A stretch of 64,000 nt of DNA from Acetobacter suratthaniensis. GTDB lineage: Bacteria > Pseudomonadota > Alphaproteobacteria > Acetobacterales > Acetobacteraceae. Each line of letters starts with the position of its first letter. Positions within the stretch are counted from its first letter, which is position 1. Positions 9,220 through 17,608 of this stretch are shown here, one piece after another. The stretch spans positions 558,001 to 622,000 of the forward strand of contig NZ_JAFVMG010000001.1 in the NCBI RefSeq assembly GCF_017377745.1, read 5' to 3'. Both the position numbers and the translations under genes were made by a program. The notes beneath the pieces were generated by a model. That model did not search any database. It was given only the letters and a program-made list of their open reading frames with translations, and had not been told where the DNA came from.

Positions 9220-10140
9220 TTATTTGAGGGGCAGCGGAAAGCCGTTGACCGTCAGCACACCGCTTTCCCATGTTGTATCCCATGTATTGCGCTCACCCTC
9301 GCGGTGGCTGACAAGCCGGGCCAGCGCCAGCCCTGCGGCCAGTTTCATCTGCTGCTCTTCCCGCGCATGCTGGATCAGCTCGGGCAGGTTGGTGATTTCC
9401 AGATGCCCAAGTGCTGAGGTGGTGTTGACGTTGCCTGTCAGGGTTGCGCTGCCGTGACCTTCCATGCGGATGTCGCCCTGTGTGGCGGTAAAAGCCGAAA
9501 GTGTGGTGTGCACGGCGGGCGAGGCCGTGCTGCGACCGCCGATGGCGTCCATCAGCCCAGCCAGTTCGCGCGCGGGTAGGGTAAAGTGGGCCTGCGCATT
9601 CGAGGGCAGCAGGCTCTGGTTGGCGACATTATGATAGCTGATGCCAGACAGGGCCAGAGCGGCACTGGCCAGTGATGTGCCGCCCTGTATCTGAAAACGC
9701 AGGGAGCCTAGCGCCACCTTGGCGGTGCGGTGTGTGATGGCCGCCCCCTGCCATGTCAGATCAAGCGTTTTGCCCGCCCGCAATGCGTTTTCGGCTGTCT
9801 GGCCCTGCTGCGATAGCCATGCCGAGCAGCCGGATGTGTGGGTATTGGTCATGGCGGCCAGCACAAGTAGCGAGGCGGCTGAGGCCAGATCATCCGTAGC
9901 GGCGGAGTCCGCAGGTTTGCCGTTCAGGGTCAGGTGTCGCGCACTCAGGGTGCTTTGTCCGTCCGGGGTGTGCAACTGAACGGCGTCATAGGTTACGCCC
10001 TGTGGGGTTTCATGCGTGGCTCCATGCGTGAGTGTTACGCATTCAGGCGGAGGGGCCGCGTGGGCGATTTGTCCCGTGGTGGCGGCGCACGCGCTCACGA
10101 CACCGAGAAAAAAGCGGGAAAAGAGGGGGGCGTACTTCAT
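9220..10140 (-). CDS. Secreted protein of unknown function, possibly DUF2125-like
   Basis: A 306-residue protein that starts MKYAPLFSRFF and has an Ala-rich hydrophobic segment ending in AHA-A, a normal Sec signal peptide. The mature part is rich in beta-type alternation (LSARHLTLNG, GSLRFQIQGG, GDIRMEGHGSATLTG) and ends with WESGVLTVNGFPLPL, reminiscent of DUF2125 proteins. That match is from memory of the pattern only. The frame extends upstream to 10308, but the sequence before the signal peptide looks non-coding and runs antisense to the next gene. It converges on mfd and diverges from the transporter at 10162. Confidence 0.7.
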   Translation of the reverse strand: MKYAPLFSRFFLGVVSACAATTGQIAHAAPPPECVTLTHGATHETPQGVTYDAVQLHTPDGQSTLSARHLTLNGKPADSAATDDLASAASLLVLAAMTNTHTSGCSAWLSQQGQTAENALRAGKTLDLTWQGAAITHRTAKVALGSLRFQIQGGTSLASAALALSGISYHNVANQSLLPSNAQAHFTLPARELAGLMDAIGGRSTASPAVHTTLSAFTATQGDIRMEGHGSATLTGNVNTTSALGHLEITNLPELIQHAREEQQMKLAAGLALARLVSHREGERNTWDTTWESGVLTVNGFPLPLK

Positions 10141-10161
10141 TTCATGCCAAGGGTGCCGTAA

Positions 10162-11196
10162 GTGGAAACAGCAAGCAACCCTTGGGAACGAATGGGAGCA
10201 GCCGCAGTGCGTTTCTTGAAAATGGATCCTTTTCTGGTCGGCTTGCTCTGCGCCATTTTTCTGGCGTCTGTGCTGCCTTGCCACGGAGCGGCGGTGCCGG
10301 TCTTTCACTGGCTGTCAGTGGGGCTGATCGCGCTCATGTTTTTTTTGCAGGGTGCGCGGCTTTCTCGCAAAGCGGTGGTGGATGGCATGGTGGCATGGCG
10401 ACTGCACCTGCTGATCCTGTGCTGTACCTTTGTTATTTTTCCCCTGTTGGGGCTGGCGGCTCATGCGTTGCTGCCGGGGCTGCTATTGCCTGAATTGTGG
10501 CTCGGTATCCTGTTTCTGTGTTGTCTGCCGTCCACGGTGCAGTCTTCCATCGCGTTTACGTCCATCGCGGGGGGGAATGTGCCTGCCGCCGTGTGTGCGG
10601 CCACGGCGTCGAATGTGCTGGGTATTTTTATCACGCCTGTTCTGGTCGGGCTGGTGCTGAGCCAGCATGGGCAGCTTTCAGGCAACCCGCTTGATATTGT
10701 TTTTCAGCTTTTGCTGCCCTTCATTGCCGGGCAGGTGTTGCAGCCCTGGCTGGGGGCATGGGCGCACCGGAACAAGACGCTATTGTCTTTCTCTGACCGG
10801 GGATCGATTCTGGTTGTTGTGTACGCGGCGTTCAGCGATGCGGTCATGCAGGGGCTGTGGCACAAGCTGCCGTTGGCAGATCTGGGCATGGTTGCGCTGG
10901 CGGATACGGTGCTGCTCGGGCTGGTGCTGGTTTCTACCACTCTGCTCAGTCGCTTTATGGGGCTGAGCAGGGCGGATGAGATAACCGTTATTTTCTGTGG
11001 TTCCAAAAAGACGCTGGCTTCGGGTGTGCCGATGGCCAATGTACTGTTTCCTGCGGCTTCCGTCGGGCTGATCGTGCTGCCGCTCATGCTGTATCATCAG
11101 ATCCAGCTTTTTATATGCGCTGTGCTGGCACGCAGGCTTGCGCAATGGAAAAAGAGCGAAGAAGCCCCACCCGCCGCGGCCGGGCAGGATGCCTGA
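10162..11196 (+). CDS. SBF-like (bile acid:sodium symporter superfamily) transporter
   Basis: A polytopic protein of up to 344 residues with about ten hydrophobic segments. The motifs FFLQGARLSRKAV, LCCLPSTVQSSIAFTS and FCGSKKTLASGVPMAN mark the SBF-like branch (SLC10A7 / YfeH type). These conserved serine/asparagine/glycine patches form the crossing region of the transporter fold. The substrate is unknown. The GTG at 10162 has AAGGG 9 bases upstream but leaves only 21 bases to the divergent gene; ATG at 10192 or 10222 are alternatives. The C-terminus is basic and proline-rich. Confidence 0.88.
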   Translation: METASNPWERMGAAAVRFLKMDPFLVGLLCAIFLASVLPCHGAAVPVFHWLSVGLIALMFFLQGARLSRKAVVDGMVAWRLHLLILCCTFVIFPLLGLAAHALLPGLLLPELWLGILFLCCLPSTVQSSIAFTSIAGGNVPAAVCAATASNVLGIFITPVLVGLVLSQHGQLSGNPLDIVFQLLLPFIAGQVLQPWLGAWAHRNKTLLSFSDRGSILVVVYAAFSDAVMQGLWHKLPLADLGMVALADTVLLGLVLVSTTLLSRFMGLSRADEITVIFCGSKKTLASGVPMANVLFPAASVGLIVLPLMLYHQIQLFICAVLARRLAQWKKSEEAPPAAAGQDA

Positions 11197-11229
11197 TTAC
11201 GCAGGCTGAATACGGGCAGGAAGAAGAAC

Positions 11230-12666
11230 ATGGCAGGTCTGGACCCCGCTCAGTGGGATGAAATGCGCGCCCTCGGCCATAGCATGCTTGATGAGATGTT
11301 CGATAATATCAGCACCATTGCACAGGAGCCGGTCTGGCAACCGCCACCCGATGCGGTGCGCCAGCGTTTTACCCAAGCGCCCTTGCCGCAGGAGGGGCGC
11401 CCGCTGGAGGCGCTTTATGCGGATTTTGCCCAGTCCGTCCGCCCGTATGCTGTGGGGAACCGGCACCCGCGCTTTATGGGGTGGGTGCATGGAGGCGGCA
11501 CGGCACAAGGTATGCTGGCAGACATGCTGGCGGCTGGGCTCAATGCCAATCTGGGTGGGCGCAACCATGTGCCTGTTGATGTCGAGCGTATGGTCATACG
11601 CTGGGCGGCGGAGATGTTCGGCTTCCCGTCCGATGCCAGCGGAGTGCTGGTTACTGGCTCATCCATGGCGAATTTTATCGCAATCCTGACAGCCAGCCGC
11701 ACCATGGTCGGCCGGAGTATCCGTAGTGAAGGCGTTGCGGGGCAGGGGCTGGTGGGATACGCCGCCCAGACTGCTCATGGCTGCATCGCGCGGGCATTCG
11801 ATATGGCAGGGCTTGGTACGCAGGCGCTACGCCGGGTGCCAGTGGACGCGCATTACCGTATGGATCTATCAGCCCTGCGCGTCATGCTGGCGGCTGATCG
11901 GGCGGCGGGGTTGAAGCCCTTTGTGGTGGTTGGTACGGCAGGCACGGTAGATACCGGTAGCTCAGACCCGCTGGACGCGCTGGCCGATCTGGCTCTGGCG
12001 GAAGAGCTGTGGTTTCATGTTGATGGTGCTTTCGGTGCACTGGCCCGTCTTTCGCCCGAGCATGCGCCAGCCCTGCGGGGGATGGAGCGGGCGGACAGTC
12101 TGGCGTTTGATTTCCATAAATGGGCGCAGGTGCCTTATGATGCCGGGTGCGTGCTGGTGCGTAATCCCGAGCTTCAGGCCGCGACTTTCGCGCAGACGCT
12201 CGATTATCTGTCGCGCGAGGACAGGGGGCTGGCAGCCTCAGCCCCGTGGTTTTGCGATCTGGGCCCGGATCTGTCGCGTGGGTTCCGTGCTCTCAAGGTC
12301 TGGTTTGCGCTTGAAGGATTTGGCACGCAGGGGCTGGGGCAGGTTGTGGCCCGCTGTTGTGGGGTGGCTCAGCATCTGGCGGAGCGTATTCGCAATACGC
12401 CCTCTTTGCGCCTGATGGCTCCGGTGGCGCTGAATATCGTCTGTTTTCGGGTGGATGTGCCGGGGGTGGATGATCTTGATCACCTGAATGCGGAACTGGT
12501 CAAAGACTTACAGGAAAGCGGCATTGCGGCTCCCTCCACAACACGGCTGGGGGGCAGGCTGGTTATCCGTGCGGCAATCGTTAATCATCGGACTACGGAG
12601 CAGGATGCGGACATCATGCTTGATGCCTTGATGCTCTTGGCGGAACGGCGTCTTGTGTTGCCCTGA
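11230..12666 (+). CDS. PLP-dependent group II amino-acid decarboxylase
   Basis: A 478-residue fold-type I PLP enzyme of the aromatic-amino-acid/glutamate decarboxylase superfamily. It has the HPRFMGWVHGGG substrate-side loop, VLVTGSSMANF cofactor phosphate loop, VVGTAGTVDTGS, the aspartate/histidine pair HVDGAFGAL, and the Schiff-base lysine in DFHKWAQVPYD (K297). The substrate cannot be told; aromatic amino acids or diaminobutyrate are possible. It follows the transporter by 33 bases in the same direction, and both could be on one transcript. A further 65 bases separate it from the sugar aminotransferase, so its membership in that locus is doubtful. Confidence 0.88.
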   Translation: MAGLDPAQWDEMRALGHSMLDEMFDNISTIAQEPVWQPPPDAVRQRFTQAPLPQEGRPLEALYADFAQSVRPYAVGNRHPRFMGWVHGGGTAQGMLADMLAAGLNANLGGRNHVPVDVERMVIRWAAEMFGFPSDASGVLVTGSSMANFIAILTASRTMVGRSIRSEGVAGQGLVGYAAQTAHGCIARAFDMAGLGTQALRRVPVDAHYRMDLSALRVMLAADRAAGLKPFVVVGTAGTVDTGSSDPLDALADLALAEELWFHVDGAFGALARLSPEHAPALRGMERADSLAFDFHKWAQVPYDAGCVLVRNPELQAATFAQTLDYLSREDRGLAASAPWFCDLGPDLSRGFRALKVWFALEGFGTQGLGQVVARCCGVAQHLAERIRNTPSLRLMAPVALNIVCFRVDVPGVDDLDHLNAELVKDLQESGIAAPSTTRLGGRLVIRAAIVNHRTTEQDADIMLDALMLLAERRLVLP

Positions 12667-12731
12667 TGCAGGGTGATAGTATTAAAAACCAGCCAGTTAA
12701 TAAGGGTTGATCGGTCGACGAGGTGTCAGGC

Positions 12732-13901
12732 ATGGCGACAGGCCGATGCCCCCTGTCGCGCCTCATCATGGTGGAGGGGTATGTGTCTGCGGTAATCGAT
12801 CTGCCTTTCGCCCGGTCCAAGCTGGTTTCGGCTGATCGTATTATTCCCTATCTGCGCCGGATTGATGCCAGCCGCTGGTACAGCAATAACGGCCCGCTCT
12901 GTGTCAGCTTTCAGGAAAGACTGGCCACATTCTGGGGGCTCAAGGCTGAATCTGTCGCCCTGACAACCAATGCTACAGTAGGGATTACGCTTGCCCTTAA
13001 TGCGCATGGCATTAAGCCCGGCCTGCGCTGTCTCATGCCATCATGGACATTTGTAGCGAGTGCCGCAGCGGTCACAGCCGCCCATCTGCTTCCCAGTTTT
13101 GTTGATGTGCTGCCCGACACATGGTGCCCGGACCCGGATCATCTGGAGCAGCTTGCCAAAGAGCCGGATGTCGGGGCGATCCTGATTGTCGTGCCATTTG
13201 GCGCACCTGTTGACCTGAGTGTATGGGATGCGCTGGCTGCGCGTGTGGGCAAGCCAGTCATTATTGATGCGGCGGCGGCATTTGACACATTGCGTCATGA
13301 TGGCCCGATGCCTGTGCCTGCCTGCACCACGGTTGTCAGCCTCCATGCCACGAAGGTTTTTGGTGTTGGGGAAGGTGGCGTGGTTCTGTCGCGCGATACA
13401 GAGCTGGCCGAGCGTGTGCGCCTGCTAACCCGTTTCGGGTTCAACGGTGGGCGTGAGGCGATGTGCCCCGGCGGGAATGCAAAACTATCCGAATATACTG
13501 CCGCCGTGGGGCTGGCGGGGCTGGATGAGTGGTCTGATACCCGCGCGGATTGGCTGAATACGGGCGCACTCTACCATCAGGCTCTGCCGCAGCCCATACG
13601 GGACACCTTGTGGATGGGGCCGTCGTGGGCGACATCGACCCTGAGCCTGCGCTGGCCGGGGAGGGCTTCCACGCTGGCCAGTGCACTGGCCAGCAAGGGT
13701 ATAGGCAGCGTTGCTTGGTGGGGGCAGGGATGTCATGCGCAAAAAGCCTACGCTGGTAGCCGGGCAGAACCGTTACCTGTGACCACACAACTGGGGCAGT
13801 CCGTGCTGGGATTGCCTTTTATGCGGGATATGAGCACGCAGGATGTGGAGCGGGTCAGTGCAGTGCTGATCGAGGAATGGGCCAAAACCTGCACGGACTG
13901 A
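12732..13901 (+). CDS. DegT/DnrJ/EryC1/StrS sugar aminotransferase, VioA-like
   Basis: A 389-residue PLP aminotransferase of the nucleotide-sugar family. Near the N-terminus is WYSNNGPL, then ALTTNATVGITLAL. The cofactor aspartate lies in IIDAAAAFD, and the Schiff-base lysine is K208 in SLHATKVFGVGEGG. HATKVF followed by EGG is the pattern I associate with VioA, which makes dTDP-4-amino-4,6-dideoxyglucose, rather than with the PTKNLG form of FdtB or DesV. That fits a dTDP-4-keto-6-deoxyglucose substrate from RfbA/RfbB at 19-21 kb. GAGG at 12720-12723 sits 8 bases before the chosen ATG; ATG at 12768 is possible. The exact amino position (C4 or C3) is inferred. Confidence 0.85.
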   Translation: MATGRCPLSRLIMVEGYVSAVIDLPFARSKLVSADRIIPYLRRIDASRWYSNNGPLCVSFQERLATFWGLKAESVALTTNATVGITLALNAHGIKPGLRCLMPSWTFVASAAAVTAAHLLPSFVDVLPDTWCPDPDHLEQLAKEPDVGAILIVVPFGAPVDLSVWDALAARVGKPVIIDAAAAFDTLRHDGPMPVPACTTVVSLHATKVFGVGEGGVVLSRDTELAERVRLLTRFGFNGGREAMCPGGNAKLSEYTAAVGLAGLDEWSDTRADWLNTGALYHQALPQPIRDTLWMGPSWATSTLSLRWPGRASTLASALASKGIGSVAWWGQGCHAQKAYAGSRAEPLPVTTQLGQSVLGLPFMRDMSTQDVERVSAVLIEEWAKTCTD

Positions 13902-13935
13902 AATGCCGCCGGGTTGGGGTATTGAGCAAGTTTTG

Positions 13936-13959
13936 GGCGGCTCTGGGTAGAAAGCCGCC
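13936..13959. other. Short hairpin between aminotransferase and glycosyltransferase genes
   Basis: GGCGGCT (13936-13942) pairs with AGCCGCC (13953-13959) around a 10-base loop, about 20 bases before the GTG at 13981. There is no T-run, so it is more likely an mRNA stem or attenuating structure than a terminator. Function is unproven. Confidence 0.3.
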
Positions 13960-13980
13960 GTCAACGCGAAGGGGATCTGT

Positions 13981-15165
13981 GTGACTGCGCATAAAACAAT
14001 TGTTTCGTTTGTAGGGGAAAACGAAAACGGTATTCTGCGGCAGTTAAGTCATGATCTGATGAAGCAGCTCGAACCTGCAGGTTTCTCCGGGCATGTGATT
14101 GATCTGGGTAACCCGGACTGGATTCAGCAGTTCAGCCCCCTGTTGCAGAAAGGCATTTACGTTGCTTTGGGGCATGCAGGCATTGGCGCCGGACTTGAAA
14201 TTAACGGTCAGTCATTGTGGGATGCCGTAAAGGTGCCTTTTGTGTCTATCATGGCAGACCCGCCGAGTGCTGTGCCGCAAAATCATTCCGTAAAATCGCG
14301 CTATGTTGCCAATGCCTATATTTTTGAGGAGTGGCTGCGGTTTCAGCAACGTTTTATCCGTTCGACACAGTTTTCCACGTTGGTTGGGTGTCCCGGTGTC
14401 GTGTCTAACCCGCTGTGTGACCAGACCGCATGGCGCGACCGGTCACAGCGGATGGTTTTTGTAAAAACCGGAGATGACCCGGAGCGCAGGCGCACGAAAT
14501 GGCAAGATCTTCCCCCCCGTTGGCGGCGGGTTCTGGAGGATGCCAGCGCCAGTGCGGTTACGCGGCAGACTGGCGATATCACCGATATTTTTGTTGCGGC
14601 ATGTGATGCCCATCATGTGCAAACGCAGAGCCGGCAAGAGATTTTTTATTTTCTATTTCAGGAATGCGACTTATACGTCCGCAGCTACCGCGCCAATGAA
14701 CTGGTGAAGGCGCTTCTTGCTCTGCCGGTGGATATTTATGGACGCGGCTGGGATCATTTGCGAGATCAGGCTACAAAAGCACGCTTTCACACTGCGATTG
14801 ATGCAGCGCGGCTTGACGCACTCTACGCTGATACACAGTTTTTGCTGAATACCAGCCCGAATGTTGCTTCAGGTATTCACGAGCGTGTTGCCTGTGGGTT
14901 GGCCGCACGTTGCTGTGTTGTCTCGGATAGAAATGAATTTTCAGAGAACAACCTGAAAGAACTGCCAGTTTTTCATGGGTTTGATAGTTTTGATGTCAAT
15001 CTGCCCGCTTATATGAGCGATCTGTACTATTCAAAAATAGATTATACAGACCAGACACTAGCCGGGCTGGATTATGTGCGCGAGCATCTGAGCGCGCAGA
15101 AAATGATGTACGCATTTCTTGAAATTGCTGACGAACTCAGGTTTGCGGAGGCTCTGGTACGCTGA
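13981..15165 (+). CDS. CgeB-like glycosyltransferase (putative)
   Basis: A 394-residue soluble protein starting at GTG with AAGGGGA shortly upstream. The N-terminal half has alternating strand/helix segments (IVSFVGENENGI, YVALGHAGIG, PFVSIMADPPS). The C-terminal half contains PVDIYGRGWDHL and LNTSPNVASGIHERVACGLAARCCVVSD. That resembles the CgeB / GT-B family block in which a glutamate before an (A/V)CG motif contacts the nucleotide sugar. There is no membrane segment or signal peptide. Next to the aminotransferase it is the likely enzyme that transfers the finished sugar to protein or glycan. Target and donor are inferred, and the family call is moderate. Confidence 0.65.
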   Translation: MTAHKTIVSFVGENENGILRQLSHDLMKQLEPAGFSGHVIDLGNPDWIQQFSPLLQKGIYVALGHAGIGAGLEINGQSLWDAVKVPFVSIMADPPSAVPQNHSVKSRYVANAYIFEEWLRFQQRFIRSTQFSTLVGCPGVVSNPLCDQTAWRDRSQRMVFVKTGDDPERRRTKWQDLPPRWRRVLEDASASAVTRQTGDITDIFVAACDAHHVQTQSRQEIFYFLFQECDLYVRSYRANELVKALLALPVDIYGRGWDHLRDQATKARFHTAIDAARLDALYADTQFLLNTSPNVASGIHERVACGLAARCCVVSDRNEFSENNLKELPVFHGFDSFDVNLPAYMSDLYYSKIDYTDQTLAGLDYVREHLSAQKMMYAFLEIADELRFAEALVR

Positions 15166-15184
15166 GTGCTGCAAACCTGTCCAT

Positions 15185-16219
15185 TTATGGAAGGGACAGC
15201 TTGGCGGACTCATTTTCAATGTTCTGGCGGAAGTGAATGATCTTCTCTTCCGAGCTTGACAGAACATTGTCTGTCGCATCCATAGGGAAATCAGGCGAAA
15301 TACGTTTGCAGATTTCGTAATCTTCCTGAAAAACCTGCCTGTTCACGCTGTCTATCGAGTTCAGAAATGAACTGATGACAGCCTCGTTCCTGTCCGGGTT
15401 GTGGAGCTTTGAGCGAAACGTACGGGTTGTGAAATGTGTGCGATTTGCCTCCCGGGATGGGAAGAAATTCTGCAATGAGTATGTATAGCCGAACGTGCTG
15501 GAAATGAACGAAAACGGGAAAATGAAGATTGCCGTATAGTTCTTCCTGTTGTGCTGCACGTCAAAAAAGCGGGCAGTGCGGTTTAGGCCTCGCGTAATGT
15601 GTTCATTGCCGATTGGGGCGCTGAGCACGGAATTGGCAGCATAATAATGGTTCTGCCCGGCCCCGAGCTGGAGCGAGGCCAGCGTCTGGGCATGCACGAA
15701 AGGCACATGATCCGGTTCCAGAGCGTTTTCTACGGCAATACGCCAAGGGCACTCGTAAAAATACCCCTCACGGGAGTGGCGGCGCTCAATATCAGAAGAC
15801 ATTCCGATAAGCACATCCGCCAGATCACCAAGCTGGGTTAACAGATCCATCTGCGGTTTGACGGCAATAAAAAGAAAATCTCCGCACCATGCAGTGTGGA
15901 AAGTGGATAGGCGGGCTTTTTCGAGGGCGCAGGGATTATAGGTTTCCGGCTTGGGAACACGCAGCTTACCACCGCGATACCCCCACCCATGATAGCGGCA
16001 TGAGAGAGGGGCATTGCCTTCATCATCGGTCAGAAATCGTGCGCCCCTGTGGGGGCAGACATTATCAAAGGCCAGAATGGTGCCTTTGTCATTGTAAATG
16101 ACAATATCGCCCAGCATCCATTCAAAACGCATGTAATCACGGTCGTTAGGCAACTCGCTCCGATGACCGATACAGTGCCAGAAGGTCTGGATAAGGTGGG
16201 GATCAAGGCGCAGGGACAT
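15185..16219 (-). CDS. Rieske non-haem iron oxygenase, ring-hydroxylase alpha-subunit type
   Basis: A 344-residue protein with an N-terminal Rieske [2Fe-2S] domain: C55 and H57 in CPHRGA, C74 and H77 in CRYHGWGY. The catalytic domain has a mononuclear iron site: H171 and H176 in EPDHVPFVH, and probably D300 in VFQEDYEIC. All ligands needed for activity are visible. It is the last gene of the ACP-KAS III-SDR-acyltransferase operon and starts 3 bases after the preceding gene. Substrate is unknown; the acyl side chain or the sugar is likely from context. No dedicated reductase or ferredoxin is nearby. Its 3' part is AT-rich compared with flanking genes. Confidence 0.9.
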   Translation of the reverse strand: MSLRLDPHLIQTFWHCIGHRSELPNDRDYMRFEWMLGDIVIYNDKGTILAFDNVCPHRGARFLTDDEGNAPLSCRYHGWGYRGGKLRVPKPETYNPCALEKARLSTFHTAWCGDFLFIAVKPQMDLLTQLGDLADVLIGMSSDIERRHSREGYFYECPWRIAVENALEPDHVPFVHAQTLASLQLGAGQNHYYAANSVLSAPIGNEHITRGLNRTARFFDVQHNRKNYTAIFIFPFSFISSTFGYTYSLQNFFPSREANRTHFTTRTFRSKLHNPDRNEAVISSFLNSIDSVNRQVFQEDYEICKRISPDFPMDATDNVLSSSEEKIIHFRQNIENESAKLSLP

Positions 16220-16222
16220 GGC

Positions 16223-16843
16223 TTATAGCCTGCGTGCTGGAGGCGTATACAGGGTTATGTCGTCGGGCGTGGAGCGTACCACAACCGCGCCGGCACCAAT
16301 CATGCAGCGTTCGCCAACCTGCACATGCGGTAACAGACGCGAACCTGAGCCCATATAGGACGCTGTGCCCAGCTTGGCATTGCCCGTCAGGTCAACATAG
16401 CCTGAAAGTGTTGCATAGGCACCCAACTCCGCATCATGTCCGACGCTGCTGTAACCATTGATGGTTGCAAAAGCCCGCACCGTCGCATTGGCTGAAATAT
16501 CGCAGAACACGCCAACGATAACGCCGGTCTCGATCCGGGCGGAAGCCGAAACCCATGAAGACGGATGAATGAGGGTAGCAAAATGCTCTGTTCCCAGTAG
16601 GGCAGCCAGTTTCTGTTTTGCAGCAGGTGCTCCCACAGCCATTACCAGCTTGTGGTCAGGCCGGGGTGTGTAGTCGATAATACGACCGAGTTGGGGCAGG
16701 GGGTGCTGGTAAGCGCTCATAGGGGCCTCACCATCATCCAGATAGCCTATGAACTGGTCTCCGGCTGCCGTGAGCGAAGGTGTAAACCAGTCATATAGCT
16801 CACGGGCAAACCCGCCTCCACCGACCAGAACATAATCCGTCAT
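16223..16843 (-). CDS. NeuD/PglD/VioB-type sugar N-acyltransferase
   Basis: A 206-residue protein with the two-part structure of the NeuD family. It has an N-terminal Rossmann-like sugar-nucleotide domain (LVGGGGFARELYDW, residues 6-19), then a left-handed beta-helix of hexapeptide repeats. The catalytic base would be H136 in SSVGHDAELG, matching the PglD histidine. PglD and VioB acetylate a UDP- or dTDP-4-amino sugar using acetyl-CoA. Here, beside an ACP and a KAS III, the acyl donor may instead be a 3-hydroxyacyl-ACP or its CoA ester. It starts 9 bases after the SDR stop and precedes the Rieske gene by 3 bases. Confidence 0.87.
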   Translation of the reverse strand: MTDYVLVGGGGFARELYDWFTPSLTAAGDQFIGYLDDGEAPMSAYQHPLPQLGRIIDYTPRPDHKLVMAVGAPAAKQKLAALLGTEHFATLIHPSSWVSASARIETGVIVGVFCDISANATVRAFATINGYSSVGHDAELGAYATLSGYVDLTGNAKLGTASYMGSGSRLLPHVQVGERCMIGAGAVVVRSTPDDITLYTPPARRL

Positions 16844-16852
16844 TGTATCCGC

Positions 16853-17608
16853 CTACCCAGCCGTATAGCCGCCATCAACCGTCCATGAGGCACCAGTGAC
16901 CCACCCCGCTGCGGATGAGAGCAGAAAGACAGCCGTGGCGGCAACATCTTCCGGCTTGCCAAAACCAAGAGCATGCGCGTGCTCATAGGCGCTCACGCCT
17001 TCTTCGGTCAGGCCATGAGTAAGCCGCTCGTGCATTTCTGTCCGGACGCCCCCTGCGGCAATGGCATTAACCCGGAGGGGCTTGAGTTCCCATGCGAGAG
17101 AGCGGGTCAGCCCTTCAATTCCGGCTTTGGCCGCCGAGTAGGTGCTTAAGCCCTGCTGGCCCCGATGAGCCGCAGCGGAAGACATGAAAACGATCGAACC
17201 ACCGGGGCGGAAGGTGTTGCGCTTTCCGGCAGCTGCGGCAAAACCGATTGCACCAAATAGGGCCGCGTTGAATACGTCATCAATCTGCTTTTGCTTGACC
17301 AGCCGGGCCGGGCGGCTCAACTCCAGACCGGCGGCATGGAAAAGACCATCAAGCCCTTCCGTCTGCTTTGCTGCGGCAAGCATGAGGTTGCTGGCCTCTT
17401 CCGCCGAGTTCAGGCTGGCTGCGATCATGCTGTGCCCTTCGCCAGGAAGGGTGGCGAGGGTTTCATGCAACTGCTGTTCGTTGCGCCCGCTTGCAATAAC
17501 CCGACCGCCGCATTGGGCAATCATGAGGGCCGTGGCGCGGCCCAGACCGGATGATGCGCCGGTTACCAGAATAACGCGGCCTTCAAGGGCATCGGGAGCG
17601 AAAATCAT
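16853..17608 (-). CDS. FabG-like short-chain dehydrogenase/reductase
   Basis: A 251-residue classical SDR. The cofactor motif is TGASSGLG (residues 16-23), there is a HAAG segment near 91, the catalytic serine lies in FMSSAAA (143/144), and Y157 and K161 form YSAAK. Basic R42 after the second strand suggests NADPH use. In this operon it would reduce the 3-oxoacyl product of KAS III to a 3-hydroxyacyl chain. The ATG at 17608 overlaps the KAS III stop by 4 bases (ATGA), so the two are probably translated in step; a longer frame to 17629 is unlikely. It could instead act on a keto-sugar. Confidence 0.88.
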   Translation of the reverse strand: MIFAPDALEGRVILVTGASSGLGRATALMIAQCGGRVIASGRNEQQLHETLATLPGEGHSMIAASLNSAEEASNLMLAAAKQTEGLDGLFHAAGLELSRPARLVKQKQIDDVFNAALFGAIGFAAAAGKRNTFRPGGSIVFMSSAAAHRGQQGLSTYSAAKAGIEGLTRSLAWELKPLRVNAIAAGGVRTEMHERLTHGLTEEGVSAYEHAHALGFGKPEDVAATAVFLLSSAAGWVTGASWTVDGGYTAG

